A stretch of 64,000 nucleotides of DNA from Rutidosis leptorrhynchoides (lineage: Eukaryota > Streptophyta > Magnoliopsida > Asterales > Asteraceae). Under the pieces are notes generated by a model, which saw only the letters and a program-made list of their open reading frames with translations, ran no database searches and had not been told where the DNA came from. The DNA lies in the NCBI RefSeq assembly GCF_046630445.1, contig NC_092341.1, positions 27,170,001-27,234,000 of the forward strand, in the 5' to 3' direction. The position numbers and the translations under genes were made by a program. This document shows positions 1 to 12,886 of this stretch, one piece after another (within the stretch, counting starts at the first letter, position 1; each line of letters opens with the position of its first letter).

Positions 1-1132
1 TCCCGGAATGGAAATGGGAAAACATTACCATGGATTTCATTACTAAATTGCCAAGGACTGCAAGTGGTTATGATACTATTTGGGTAATAGTTGATCATCT
101 CACTAAGTCAGCACACTTCCTGCCAATGAGAGAAGATGACAAAATGGAGAAGTTGGCGCGATTGTATTTGAAGGAGGTTGTCTCCAAACATGGAATACCC
201 ATCTCTATTATCTCTGATAGGGATGGTAGATTTGTTTCAAGGTTCTGGCAGACGTTGCAACAAGCATTGGGGACTCGTCTAGACATGAGTACTGCCTATC
301 ATCCACAAACTGATTGGCAGAGCGAAAGGACGATACAAATGCTTGAAGACATGCTACGAGCATGTGTTATTGATTTCGGAAACAGTTGGGATCGACACCT
401 ACCGTTAGCAGAATTTTCCTACAACAACAGTTATCATTCTAGTATTGAGATGGCACTGTTTAAGGCACTTTATGGTAGAAAGTGCAGGTCTTCGATTTGT
501 TGGAATGAAGTGGGGGATAGATAGATTACGGGTCCGGAGATAATACAAGAAACTACCGAGAAAATCATTCAAATTCAACAACGATTGAAAACCGCCCAGA
601 GTCGACAAAAGAGCTACGCGGACGGTAAAAGAAAAGATATAGAGTTTGAAATTGGAGAAATGGTCATGCTTAAGGTTTCACCTTGGAAAGGCGTTGTTCG
701 ATTTAGTTAACGGAGGAAGCTAAATCCAAGGTACATTGGACCATTCAAGATTATAGATCGTGTCGGACCAGTAGCTAACCAACTGGAGCTACCTCAACAA
801 CTCGCGGCTGTACATAACACTTTCCACGTCTCGAATTTGAAGAAATGTTTTGCTAAAGAAGATCTCACTATTCCGTTGGACGAAATCCAAATCAATGAAA
901 AACTTCAATTCATTGAAGAACCCATCGAAATAATGGATCGTGAGGTTAAGAGACTTAAGCAAAACAAGATACCGATTGTTAAGGTTCGATGGAATGCTCG
1001 TAGAGGACCCGAGTTTACCTGGGAGCATAAAGATCAGATGAAGAAGAAATACCCGCATCTATTTCCATAAGATTCGTCAACACCTTCAGCAGCTTAAAAT
1101 TTCGGGACGAAATTTATTTAACGGGTAGGTAC
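1..1132 (+). mobile_element. Outer Ty3/gypsy chromovirus, 3' internal part (broken)
   Basis: Translated blocks at 30-524 and 837-1070 match the integrase core (MDFITKLP, then DHLTKSAHF, then YHPQTD) and the chromodomain tail ([16 protein letters not shown]) of Tekay/Del-like chromoviruses, and run parallel to the same parts of the younger element at 9,099-10,095. The window opens inside the element, so gag, protease, RT and the 5' LTR lie to the left. A polypurine-like stretch at about 1,098-1,130 leads directly into the LTR at 1,133. The element is old and broken in several places; it is a fossil host for later insertions. Confidence 0.9.
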
Positions 1133-2046
1133 TGTAGTGACCCGAACTTTTCCATGTTTATATATATTAATTGAGATTGATATTTACATGACTAAATGTT
1201 TCCAATGTGTTAAGCAATCAAACTTGTTAAGACTTGATTAAATGAAATAAGTTTCATATAGACAATTGATCACCCAAGTTGACCGGCGATTCACGAACGT
1301 TACAAAATTGTAAAAACTACATGTTGTGGTATATATAGACATATATATATATATGGTTCACACGAGATTATGATGAGTAAGTATCTCACTAAGTATATTA
1401 ACAATGTGTGATATACATAAGAAATGAGATTACTAAGTTAAGAAACTCGAAATGATATATATAACGATTATCGTTATGATAACGTCTACTAAATATATAT
1501 GTATCATATTAAGATATTGATACACTATATTTAACATGATAAAATGATATTTAAATATATTATTAAGTGTGTTAACAATGAACTACATATGTAAAAACAA
1601 GACTACTAACTCAAGAATTACGAAACGAGACTTATATGTAACGATTATCGTTGTAACGATATTTTAAATGTATATATATATCATATTAAGATATATTAAT
1701 ATATCATAATATCATGATAATATAATAATTTAACATCTCATTTGATATAATAAACATTGGGTTAACAACATTAATTGAGATCGTTAACTTAAAGGTTTCA
1801 AAACAACACTTACATGTAACGACTAACGAAGACTTAACGACTCCATTAGAATGTATATACATGTTGTGTTTTGATATGTATTCTTACACTTTTGAAAGAC
1901 TTCAAGACACATATCAAAGTACTTCTACTTAACAAAAATGCTTACAATTACATCCTCGTTCAGTTTCATCAACAATTCTACTCGTATGCACCCGTATTTG
2001 TACTCGTACAATACACAGCTTTTAGATGTATGTACTATTGGTATAT

Positions 2047-4736
2047 TGTAATGACCCGCACTTTTTCGATCGTTCTATACTTATAAGATTAATATTTATA
2101 TAAATTAAACCTTATCAACATGATAAGCAATCCAAATTGTTAAGATTTATGTTTTTGAAAAGAGTTTTACACAACGTTTGACCGTCTAGTTTGACCGATG
2201 ATATCACGAACTATACAATATATGATAATTATACATACATATTTAACATGATCTAAGGATGTTTTAATATCTCATTTTGTATTAATAACAAAAAGTCATA
2301 AGTATATTTTGAAACTACTAACTTAAGTTTTCAAAACAATAACCATACGTAACGTTATTTGACATAAATACTGATGATTTATAATGTTTATACATATATC
2401 GTATAAGTAATGTATTTAATCATTTTTAAAGGGCTTTTATACATAAAAAAATATAAGTATATTTACAAAAGATAGTTATATTTGAATTCTCGTTCCGTTT
2501 CCTCAATAATCCTATACGTATATCTAGGGTACTATACACAGCTTCTAGAAGTATTTACTATTGGTATATACCAATAGAAATCTTCAATTATTGGAATAAT
2601 ATGTCATTCATGACATAATAAATTTTAACTTATCTTAGATATTTTCACTAAAAACCAAATTTTCAAGCCTATAAATAAGCACCATTTCTAACTCATTTTT
2701 ACACATTCATTTTCCAAATTTTACTTCCAATTTTCACACACACTTGCAAGAACTCTCTCAACTTTTATTTTACTACTTCTTTCCAGCAACTTTACATTTT
2801 AAACTTGAGGTAAAAACTCTACTTCAACTCTTTTTCAATTCATATATTTATAGCTATATATATAAGAGTTTATAAACTAGAACATAGTTTGAATGATTTC
2901 AAACTTGTTCGCAAACTAAATAGATCCTTCTAACTTAACTTTTAAAATACTTCAAGACCTGTAATATAACTTAAAAATATGCTAATTTAACAAGGTATAA
3001 CTTGGTTTTTCAAAGAACACCTTAAAAACTATTTTTATGACGTCGGAGTGCAACCGGGGGCTGTTTTGGGTTGGATAATTAAAAACCATCTTAAACTTTG
3101 AATTGGAGGTTTATTTTCTGGAAAAATGATTTTTACTATGAATATGATAACACATAAAAATTTCATGATTTAACTCAAAGTATAAGTATTTTTAGAAAAA
3201 TAATCATTTAAGGTTGTTTACATGATGGAAAATGATTAACTTCATAAGTTTCACTAAAGTTTGACCTATGACCTGTGATTTCGAATACAAACTAAGGTAT
3301 TTACAGTTCATAGTCTTAAAGAGGGACTCGATCCAAGGAAGTGGCAAGTTGAATCAACGAAAACGGAGTTGTAACGAAGAAACTATGACCAAAACGAGAT
3401 CGGATATCTAAGACTAGTTTGGCTACGAAAATAATTGGAGAAAATTAAATAAATCACATCTTTTTAAAATAACATGATATTTTATATATATGTACTCATA
3501 ATTTAATTTTATATGGTTCAGGATCACCCGTAAACAATACGAGAAGATTAATCATAAGATCCCATGATTGTACGCAACACGTCATTTGACAACACCGGTA
3601 CTTTATGTACGCAACACGTCATTTGACAACACCGGTACCATGGGTCAAGATTAATCTCGACCAATACATATACGATGGGGGTTTTTATTTATTTCATTGG
3701 GGGTTTATTAAACACCTAAAAATGAACCATTAAAATTGAATTACTAACATCGGACTGCTAACTACGGACTAAGAAATTATTAAAACTATTAAAAGTATAA
3801 AAAGTATATATATGTGACGATTGTTTAAAATAGAAATATATTGATAAACTATATATGGATAGGTTCGTGATATCAATCGGAGACCAAGTCGAAATTACAT
3901 ATCTTCAAGACGAAAGTGAGTATATAGTCCCACTTTTAAACTCTAAATATTTCGGGATGAGAATACATGTATTTTATGTTTTACGTTATGGACACAAGTA
4001 ACTGAAAAATATATTCTACGTTGAGTTGTACCACTGGCATACTTCCCTGTAGCTTGGTAACTAATATTTACAGCGGTATTGTAAACGCGAATCCTGTTGA
4101 TAGATCTATCGGGCCTGACAACCCCAACCGGACTGGACGACCAGTATTCAACGGTTGCACAGTACTTCGTTTCGTGACTACACTTGGTACGGTGTAGTAA
4201 GATTTCATAATAAAGGGAATATGCGACGTGATTAAATGTTAAGTATGGTTACCAAGTGCTCAACCACTTAGAATATTTTTATTAAAACGTTTATATATGA
4301 AATCTTGTGGTCTATATATATATATATATTGCTGCCGGCATTAAACCTATATCTCACCAACTTTATGTTGACGTTTTAAGCATGTCTATTCTCAGGTGAT
4401 AATTAGAAGCTTCCGCTGCAACATGTTGAATTTAAGCAGGATCTTGCGTACTCATATTTGTGTCAAAAATAAAACTGCATATCCGAGGATTTGTATTGTA
4501 AAATATGCTAGAAATCGTGTTGTTATCATCATTTGTAAAGTTTGTAAGTCTAAGATTATCGCTAAACGATAATCATCTTTATTTTGTCTAAAGCTTGTAT
4601 CAAAATAAGAATTATGGTTTGTAATGTAAAATATATGCAGTTGTTCTTTTAAAAATGTCGCATATAGAGGTCAATACCTCGCAATGAAATCATACGTTAT
4701 CTAACACGTTCTTATGGTTAAGGACGGGTTATGACA
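2047..4736 (+). repeat. 5' LTR of nested chromovirus
   Basis: 2,690-bp direct repeat, paired with 10,197-12,886. It contains a tandem duplication of a roughly 37-bp unit (starting TGTACGCAACACGTC) at about 3,569-3,642, present in both LTRs, and a TATA-like sequence TATAAATAAG near 2,681. No host gene is visible inside; short ORFs in it are chance. Confidence 0.95.
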
Positions 4737-4738
4737 TG

Positions 4739-4750
4739 TGGTATCAGAGC
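4739..4750 (+). promoter_or_regulatory. Primer binding site, nested chromovirus
   Basis: TGGTATCAGAGC starts two bases after the 5' LTR. This is the standard primer site complementary to the 3' end of initiator tRNA-Met used by many plant LTR elements. The same site occurs in the Cassandra copy at 15,324. Confidence 0.9.
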
Positions 4751-4924
4751 GGTGGTCTTAGCGAACCAGGTTTGCATTAGTGTGTCTAATTGATAAGTCG
4801 TTAGGATACATTAGTAAGTCTGGACTTTGACCGGGTCTGATTTAAAAACCATTGCTTATCATTGTTGGTTAAAATTTATATGTAAATATTATGTAGTACT
4901 AATGGGTTAGTTGTTATGTGATAG

Positions 4925-5359
4925 ATGTCGGGCTCGAAACTTATTATCACATTCAGCGACTCCGAATCAGAATCTTCAGATGGCGTTTCAGTCATTAACC
5001 TATCCGATGACGAAAATAATATCTTTGGGGAAGACTCACAAATTCCGGATGAACCAACTATAGGGAACCCGGAAAGTGAACCCGAGGAGGAAAGTGAACC
5101 CGAGGAAGAAATACAGGAAATTACGAAAGACAAGTTCGAATTAGGAAAGAAACGAAAGGCTAATGAATTAGAAAATTCAAATCCCGAGTTTAGTGAGGAT
5201 GATGTGGCACCAACTCCACTAAACACTACCATCCCTATTCCCGCTATTCCTATTCGTTCTATCCCGGCATCTAGTTCTTCAGCCCCACCGCCAAAATATA
5301 GGCAGACAGCTAGGATAAGCGTTAGGCCATTCCTTGAACCTAAACGTCCTAGAAAATAG
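4925..5359 (+). CDS. Acidic leader ORF upstream of gag
   Basis: A 144-residue ORF between the primer site and gag, starting ATG after an in-frame stop region. It is rich in Ser, Glu and Asp in its first half (residues about 10-75, including repeats of SEPEEE), has a basic patch KKRKANE in the middle, a Pro/Ser-rich stretch, and a basic C-terminus PKRPRK. The two basic patches resemble nuclear localisation signals. I do not recognise a domain. It sits about 360 bp before gag in a different transcript region of a young element, so its openness may reflect selection or simply youth. Function is unknown; a nuclear role is only an inference from composition. Confidence 0.55.
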   Translation: MSGSKLIITFSDSESESSDGVSVINLSDDENNIFGEDSQIPDEPTIGNPESEPEEESEPEEEIQEITKDKFELGKKRKANELENSNPEFSEDDVAPTPLNTTIPIPAIPIRSIPASSSSAPPPKYRQTARISVRPFLEPKRPRK

Positions 5360-5718
5360 ACCAAACGATGCGCTGCCGTATTAAACCATGGGATCATATA
5401 ATGTTTTGTATAATATTATTAGTGTGGTTTGCTTAATGTTCGATGTAAGATAAGCATATGTAAAATAGTGAAGTGTGAAATGCAATAATTTTCCATGGTT
5501 AAGTATTATTTAGATGGTAGTAATTGATTCTGTACTAAGCTATTAAGTATGGACATTAACGGGTAGGTACTACCCTAGATATAATTATAAAACGCTAATA
5601 AGAAGAAAAGGCTTTTATAATAATACCTGGTTCATATTATTAACAAGCTATAATGTACTATAAATACACACTACATCTATAATAATCCATGTGAATAATT
5701 ATTTTCTTTCATTAGGAA

Positions 5719-8700
5719 ATGGCGCGATTGAATCGAATGACGGAACAAGAAATCCAGGAACTCATCAATCAGCGAGTGAACGACAGAATGTTATGGGTCG
5801 AGGCTGCAAGAGGTGCTGCAGTTAACCCAAATCCTCGTGTAGGATGCACCTACAAGACTTTTCAAGCTTGCAAGCCCTCATCATTCAGTGGAACGGAAGG
5901 ACCGATCGGTTTAACCCGGTGGATAGAAAAGATGGAAACTGTGTTTAAAATCAGTGGTTGTGATGAAAAGGACATGACCAAGTATGCATCCTGCACTTTA
6001 CAAGATAGTGCACTTACGTGGTGGAAAAATTATGTGAAGGCTGTAGGAGGAGATGTAGCTTATGATACTCCATGGGAGGAGTTTAAAACAATGTTAATTC
6101 ACGAATATTGTCCAAGGAATGAGGTTAGGAAGTTGGAAGATGAGTTACGAAGTCTGAAGGTTGTTGGTACTGAAATCATCAACTACAATCAGCGATTCAT
6201 GGAATTAGTTTTACTATGTCCTGAATTGGTTCCAACCGAAGAACGGAAGATTGAAATGTACAAAGATGGTTTGCCCACAAAGGTCAAGGCAAACGTTACA
6301 GCATCGAAACCTAAGACAATTCATGAAGCTATAACCATGGCAAACGAGCTAATGGATCAGGTCATTTTGGATAAGAAAGCATTCAATACTGATGTGAAGG
6401 TATCAGGTAACAAGAGAAAGTGGAATGGAAGCTATGATCGAGGTAATCAACAACAAACTTTTAAGAAACAAGAAACCCCGAAAGGTGCGGGTAGTGGTTC
6501 AGGTTTTGGTTACAAAGGACAAAGTCCTTTATGCAACCGATGTCACAAACATCACTTTGGTTACTGTAGTGTGGTATGCAACAAATGTAATCGACAGGGT
6601 CATCTTGCTGAAGATTGTAGGGCTCTCGTGACGAATACAAATGGTACCAAGACTCCTGCCACCAATGCAAATAGAACTGCTTTGGCTACCATTACTTGTT
6701 ATGGGTGTGGAAAACAAGGTCACTATAAGAGCCAGTGCCCGAATCCAGAGAAGAATAATGGATCTGCACGTGGAAGAGCATTTGTTATTAATGCTAGAGA
6801 GGCGTGTGAAGACCCGGAGCTTGTTACGGGTACGTTTACCATTAATAACTTATCCGCATCTATTATATTTGATACTGGTGCTGATAGAAGTTACGTGTGT
6901 AGAGACTTTCACGCTAAATTGAATTGTTCATCATTACCTCTCGATGCTAAGTACATGATTGAGTTAGCTAATGGTAAACTAATTAAAGCCGATAAAATTT
7001 GCCGTGATTGTAAAATAAATTTAGCCGGAGAAACGTTTAAAATTGACTTGATACCCGTAGAATTAGGAAGTTTTGATGTAATAGTCGGCATGGACTGGAT
7101 GTCCAAAATAGGAGCTGAAGTTGTGTGCGCCAAGAAGGCAATTCGCATTCCTCGTAAGGATAAAACGCCAGTAATGATTTATGGAGAGAAGGGTAACTCA
7201 AAGCTAAAACTCATTAGTTATTTGAAAGCTCAAAAGTGCTTGAAGAAAGGGTGCTATGCTATCTTAGCACATGTTAATAAAGTCGAAACAAAGGAAAAAG
7301 TGAAGAGCATCAATGACGTGCCTGTGGCAAGAGATTTTCCTGAAGTCTTTCCGGAAAAGTTGCCGGGATTACCTCCATTTAGATCTGTAGAATTTCAAAT
7401 AGATTTAGTACCAGGAGCTGCACCAGTGGCTCGTGCTCCATATAGACTTGCACCGTCCGAGTTAAAAGAACTTCAGAGTCAGTTAAAAGAATTACTGGAT
7501 CATGGATTCATACGACCAAGTACTTCACCGTGGGGAGCTCCGATTCTATTTGTTAAAAAGAAAGATGGATCTTTTAGGATGTGTATAGATTATCGTGAAT
7601 TAAATAAGTTAACTATCAAGAATCGGTATCCACTACCGAGAATTGACGACTTATTTGATCAACTCCAAGGATCATGTGTGTACTCAAAAATTGACTTAAG
7701 GTCGGGCTATCATCAATTACGTGTCAAAGAAGAAGATATACCGAAAACTGCTTTTCGGACACGTTATGGTCATTACGAATTTTTGGTTATGCCGTTTGGA
7801 TTGACGAATGCGCCAGCTGTATTCATGGACCTCATGAATCGAGTTTGTAGTCCGTATTTAGATAAGTTTGTTATCGTTTTCATTGATGATATTCTTATCT
7901 ATTCCAAGAGTGAGCAAGAGCATGAAGAGCATTTAAGGTTGATATTAGAGTTGTTGAGAAAAGAACAACTATATGCTAAATTTTCTAAGTGTGCTTTTTG
8001 GTTGAAAGAAGTTCAATTTCTTGGCCACGTTGTTAGTAGCAAAGGAATTCAGGTTGATCCAGCAAAAACTGAAGCCATTGAAAAATGGGAGACTCCTAAG
8101 ACACCAACGCAGATACGTCAATTTTTGGGTTTAGCCGGTTATTATAGAAGGTTTATTCAAGATTTTTCCCGAATAGCTAAGCCGTTGACAGCGTTAACGC
8201 AAAAAGGGAAGAAATATGAATGGACTTCTGAGCAGGAGAGTGCATTTCAATTACTAAAGAAGAAGTTAACTACGGCGCCTATTTTATCGTTACCAGAAGG
8301 GAACGATGATTTTGAAATATATTGTGACGCTTCGCGACAAGGTTTTGGTTGCATTCTTATGCAACGAAAGAAAGTTATTGCATACGCATCCCGACAATTG
8401 AAGATTCACGAGCGGAATTATACGACGCATGATCTAGAACTGGGAGCAGTCGTGTTTGCATTGAAGATATGGAGACACTACTTGTATGGGGTTAAATGCA
8501 CTGTGTTTACTGATCATAAAAGCCTTCAACATATTTTTGATCAGAAACAGCTGAACATGAGACAACGTAGGTGGGTCGAGTTAATAAACGACTATGATTG
8601 TGAAATTCGTTATCATCCTGGGAAGGCGAACGTGGTGACCGATGCTTTAAGCAGAAAGGAACGAGAACCAATTCGAGTACGAGCGATGAACATAAAAATT

Positions 8701-10095
8701 CGCATGAATCTCAACTCACAAATCAAAGAAGTTCAACGAGAAGCACTTACTAAAGAAAATATAGGAAATGAAATAATGAAGAAGTATGAGAAGCAACTCG
8801 TTATGCGGGAAGATGGAATTCGATATTTTGCAAATCGTATTTGGGTACCGAATTTGGGTGGATTAAGGAAGTTGATATTAAATGAGGCACATAAGACAAG
8901 ATACTCGATACATCCTGGAGTTGGAAAGATGTACCAAGATCTTAAGACACATTATTGGTGGCCTAATTTAAAGACAGACGTTGCAACATATGTTGGGGAA
9001 TGTTTAACTTGTTCCAAAGTCAAAGCTGAACACCAGAAGCCGTCAGGGTTACTTCAACAACCAGAAATCCCAGAATGGAAATGGGATGGTATTACCATGG
9101 ATTTCATCACGAAGTTACCAAAGACTGCCTGGGGATACGACACCATTTGGGTGATTGTTGATCGTCTCACCAAGTCTGCACACTTCTTGCCTATAAAGGA
9201 AACGGATAGAATGGAGAAACTATTACGATTGTATATAAAGGAAGTTGTTTCAAGGCATGGAATACCTATTTCCATTATATCCGATCGTGATAGTAGATTT
9301 ACATCAAAGTTCTGGCAATCACTACAGGAGGCCCTAGGAACTCGTTTGGATATGAGTACCGCGTATCATCCGCAAACTGACGGGCAGAGTGAAAGAACGA
9401 TTCAGACTCTTGAAGACATGCTCAGGGCATGTGTGATCGATTTTGGAAACGGATGGGATAAATATCTACCATTAGCAGAATTCTCGTATAATAATAGTTA
9501 TCATGCGAGCATTAAAGCTGCGCCATTCGAAGCATTGTACGGAAGGAAGTGTAGATCTCCTATTTGTTGGAATGAAGTAGGAGATCGACAATTAACTGGT
9601 CCCGAGATCATACACGAAACGACTGAGAAGATAGTACAAATCAAGGAGAGATTGAAAACAGCCCGTAGTCGCCAAAAGAGCTACGCCGATGTTCGAAGGA
9701 AACCATTAGAGTTTCAGATCGGTGACATGGTTATGTTAAAGGTGTCACCTTGGAAAGGTGTAATACGTTTTGGAAAAAGGGGTAAACTAAACCCAAGGTA
9801 TGTAGGCCCGTTCAAGATCATCGAACGCATTGGACCGGTAGCTTATCGACTCGAGTTACCGCAACAACTCGCCGGAGTACATAATACCTTTCACGTCTCA
9901 AACCTTAAGAAGTGTCTTGCAAAGGAAGACCTCACCATTCCTCTTGAAGAAATCCATGTCGACGAGAAACTACAATTCATCGAAGAACCAATCGAAATCA
10001 TGGATCGTGAAGTTAAACGGCTCAAGCAGAGCAACATACCGATCGTTAAGGTTCGTTGGAATGCTCGAAGGGGTCCCGAGTTTACTTGGGAATGA
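5719..10095 (+). CDS. Gag-pol polyprotein of nested chromovirus
   Basis: One 1,458-codon frame. Residues about 60-230 are the retrotransposon gag domain; two CCHC zinc knuckles follow ([14 protein letters not shown] near 290 and [14 protein letters not shown] near 330). The aspartic protease motif DTGADRS is near 384, the RT catalytic motif FIDDIL near 721, RNase H starts at [10 protein letters not shown] near 870, the integrase zinc finger near 1,055-1,100, the integrase core starts near 1,127, and a chromodomain-like C-terminus ([15 protein letters not shown]) ends it. Gag forms the particle, protease cuts the polyprotein, RT/RNase H copies the RNA, and integrase with the chromodomain targets chromatin. 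Length is usual for the family. Confidence 0.95.
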   Translation: MARLNRMTEQEIQELINQRVNDRMLWVEAARGAAVNPNPRVGCTYKTFQACKPSSFSGTEGPIGLTRWIEKMETVFKISGCDEKDMTKYASCTLQDSALTWWKNYVKAVGGDVAYDTPWEEFKTMLIHEYCPRNEVRKLEDELRSLKVVGTEIINYNQRFMELVLLCPELVPTEERKIEMYKDGLPTKVKANVTASKPKTIHEAITMANELMDQVILDKKAFNTDVKVSGNKRKWNGSYDRGNQQQTFKKQETPKGAGSGSGFGYKGQSPLCNRCHKHHFGYCSVVCNKCNRQGHLAEDCRALVTNTNGTKTPATNANRTALATITCYGCGKQGHYKSQCPNPEKNNGSARGRAFVINAREACEDPELVTGTFTINNLSASIIFDTGADRSYVCRDFHAKLNCSSLPLDAKYMIELANGKLIKADKICRDCKINLAGETFKIDLIPVELGSFDVIVGMDWMSKIGAEVVCAKKAIRIPRKDKTPVMIYGEKGNSKLKLISYLKAQKCLKKGCYAILAHVNKVETKEKVKSINDVPVARDFPEVFPEKLPGLPPFRSVEFQIDLVPGAAPVARAPYRLAPSELKELQSQLKELLDHGFIRPSTSPWGAPILFVKKKDGSFRMCIDYRELNKLTIKNRYPLPRIDDLFDQLQGSCVYSKIDLRSGYHQLRVKEEDIPKTAFRTRYGHYEFLVMPFGLTNAPAVFMDLMNRVCSPYLDKFVIVFIDDILIYSKSEQEHEEHLRLILELLRKEQLYAKFSKCAFWLKEVQFLGHVVSSKGIQVDPAKTEAIEKWETPKTPTQIRQFLGLAGYYRRFIQDFSRIAKPLTALTQKGKKYEWTSEQESAFQLLKKKLTTAPILSLPEGNDDFEIYCDASRQGFGCILMQRKKVIAYASRQLKIHERNYTTHDLELGAVVFALKIWRHYLYGVKCTVFTDHKSLQHIFDQKQLNMRQRRWVELINDYDCEIRYHPGKANVVTDALSRKEREPIRVRAMNIKIRMNLNSQIKEVQREALTKENIGNEIMKKYEKQLVMREDGIRYFANRIWVPNLGGLRKLILNEAHKTRYSIHPGVGKMYQDLKTHYWWPNLKTDVATYVGECLTCSKVKAEHQKPSGLLQQPEIPEWKWDGITMDFITKLPKTAWGYDTIWVIVDRLTKSAHFLPIKETDRMEKLLRLYIKEVVSRHGIPISIISDRDSRFTSKFWQSLQEALGTRLDMSTAYHPQTDGQSERTIQTLEDMLRACVIDFGNGWDKYLPLAEFSYNNSYHASIKAAPFEALYGRKCRSPICWNEVGDRQLTGPEIIHETTEKIVQIKERLKTARSRQKSYADVRRKPLEFQIGDMVMLKVSPWKGVIRFGKRGKLNPRYVGPFKIIERIGPVAYRLELPQQLAGVHNTFHVSNLKKCLAKEDLTIPLEEIHVDEKLQFIEEPIEIMDREVKRLKQSNIPIVKVRWNARRGPEFTWE

Positions 10096-10196
10096 GAGGA
10101 TCAAATGAAACAAAAATATCCACACTTGTTTTCCGATGACGCAAAATAGGTACAATTTTAAAATTTCGGGACGAAATTTATTTAACGGGTAGGTAC

Positions 10197-12886
10197 TGTA
10201 ATGACCCGCACTTTTTCGATCGTTCTATACTTATAAGATTAATATTTATATAAATTAAACCTTATCAACATGATAAGCAATCCAAATTGTTAAGATTTAT
10301 GTTTTTGAAAAGAGTTTTACACAACGTTTGACCGTCTAGTTTGACCGATGATATCACGAACTATACAATATATGATAATTATACATACATATTTAACATG
10401 ATCTAAGGATGTTTTAATATCTCATTTTGTATTAATAACAAAAAGTCATAAGTATATTTTGAAACTACTAACTTAAGTTTTCAAAACAATAACCATACGT
10501 AACGTTATTTGACATAAATACTGATGATTTATAATGTTTATACATATATCGTATAAGTAATGTATTTAATCATTTTTAAAGGGCTTTTATACATAAAACA
10601 ATATAAGTATATTTACAAAAGATAGTTATATTTGAATTCTCGTTCCGTTTCCTCAATAATCCTATACGTATATCTAGGGTACTATACACAGCTTCTAGAA
10701 GTATTTACTATTGGTATATACCAATAGAAATCTTCAATTATTGGAATAATATGTCATTCATGACATAATAAATTTTAACTTATCTTAGATATTTTAACTA
10801 AAAACCAAATTTTCAAGCCTATAAATAAGCACCATTTCTAACTCATTTTTACACATTCATTTTCCAAATTTTACTTCCAATTTTCACACACACTTGCAAG
10901 AACTCTCTCAACTTTTATTTTACTACTTCTTTCCAGCAACTTTACATTTTAAACTTGAGGTAAAAACTCTACTTCAACTCTTTTTCAATTCATATATTTA
11001 TAGCTATATATATAAGAGTTTATAAACTAGAACATAGTTTGAATGATTTCAAACTTGTTCGCAAACTAAATAGATCCTTCTAACTTAACTTTTAAAATAC
11101 TTCAAGACCTGTAATATAACTTAAAAATATGCTAATTTAACAAGGTATAACTTGGTTTTTCAAAGAACACCTTAAAAACTATTTTTATGACGTCGGAGTG
11201 CAACCGGGGGCTGTTTTGGGTTGGATAATTAAAAACCATCTTAAACTTTGAATTGGAGGTTTATTTTCTGGAAAAATGATTTTTACTATGAATATGATAA
11301 CACATAAAAATTTCATGATTTAACTCAAAGTATAAGTATTTTTAGAAAAATAATCATTTAAGGTTGTTTACATGATGGAAAATGATTAACTTCATAAGTT
11401 TCACTAAAGTTTGACCTATGACCTGTGATTTTGAATACAAACTAAGGTATTTACAGTTCATAGTCTTAAAGAGGGACTCGATCCAAGGAAGTGGCAAGTT
11501 GAATCAACGAAAACGGAGTTGTAACGAAGAAACTATGACCAAAACGAGATCGGATATCTAAGACTAGTTTGGCTACGAAAATAATTGGAGAAAATTAAAT
11601 AAATCACATCTTTTTAAAATAACATGATATTTTATATATATGTACTCATAATTTAATTTTATATGGTTCAGGATCACCCGTAAACAATACGAGAAGATTA
11701 ATCATAAGATCCCATGATTGTACGCAACACGTCATTTGACAACACCGGTACTTTATGTACGCAACACGTCATTTGACAACACCGGTACCATGGGTCAAGA
11801 TTAATCTCGACCAATACATATACGATGGGGGTTTTTATTTATTTCATTGGGGGTTTATTAAACACCTAAAAATGAACCATTAAAATTGAATTACTAACAT
11901 CGGACTGCTAACTACGGACTAAGAAATTATTAAAACTATTAAAAGTATAAAAAGTATATATATGTGACGATTGTTTAAAATAGAAATATATTGATAAACT
12001 ATATATGGATAGGTTCGTGATATCAATCGGAGACCAAGTCGAAATTACATATCTTCAAGACGAAAGTGAGTATATAGTCCCACTTTTAAACTCTAAATAT
12101 TTCGGGATGAGAATACATGTATTTTATGTTTTACGTTATGGACACAAGTAACTGAAAAATATATTCTACGTTGAGTTGTACCACTGGCATACTTCCCTGT
12201 AGCTTGGTAACTAATATTTACAGCGGTATTGTAAACGCGAATCCTGTTGATAGATCTATCGGGCCTGACAACCCCAACCGGACTGGACGACCAGTATTCA
12301 ACGGTTGCACAGTACTTCGTTTCGTGACTACACTTGGTACGGTGTAGTAAGATTTCATAATAAAGGGAATATGCGACGTGATTAAATGTTAAGTATGGTT
12401 ACCAAGTGCTCAACCACTTAGAATATTTTTATTAAAACGTTTATATATGAAATCTTGTGGTCTATATATATATATATATTGCTGCCGGCATTAAACCTAT
12501 ATCTCACCAACTTTATGTTGACGTTTTAAGCATGTCTATTCTCAGGTGATAATTAGAAGCTTCCGCTGCAACATGTTGAATTTAAGCAGGATCTTGCGTA
12601 CTCATATTTGTGTCAAAAATAAAACTGCATATCCGAGGATTTGTATTGTAAAATATGCTAGAAATCGTGTTGTTATCATCATTTGTAAAGTTTGTAAGTC
12701 TAAGATTATCGCTAAACGATAATCATCTTTATTTTGTCTAAAGCTTGTATCAAAATAAGAATTATGGTTTGTAATGTAAAATATATGCAGTTGTTCTTTT
12801 AAAAATGTCGCATATAGAGGTCAATACCTCGCAATGAAATCATACGTTATCTAACACGTTCTTATGGTTAAGGACGGGTTATGACA
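10197..12886 (+). repeat. 3' LTR of nested chromovirus
   Basis: 2,690-bp direct repeat of 2,047-4,736, preceded by the stretch AAATTTCGGGACGAAATTT at about 10,161-10,179 that also precedes the outer LTR, and followed by the TATAT target duplication at 12,887-12,891. Nearly identical to its partner. Confidence 0.95.

Larger units (their letters stand above)
2047..12886 (+). mobile_element. Nested Ty3/gypsy chromovirus, nearly whole, young
   Basis: A complete LTR-bounded element of 10,840 bp. LTRs at 2,047-4,736 and 10,197-12,886 are both exactly 2,690 bp, begin TGTAATGACCCG and end GGTTATGACA. A perfect 5-bp target duplication TATAT lies at 2,042-2,046 and 12,887-12,891. Inside are a tRNA-Met type primer site, a leader ORF, one long gag-pol frame and a purine-rich tract. 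By eye the LTRs differ at only about three positions, so the insertion is very recent, well under a million years at usual plant rates. Domain order gag-PR-RT-RH-INT-chromodomain puts it in the chromoviruses, Tekay/Del-like by LTR length and sequence. It looks essentially whole. Confidence 0.95.
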
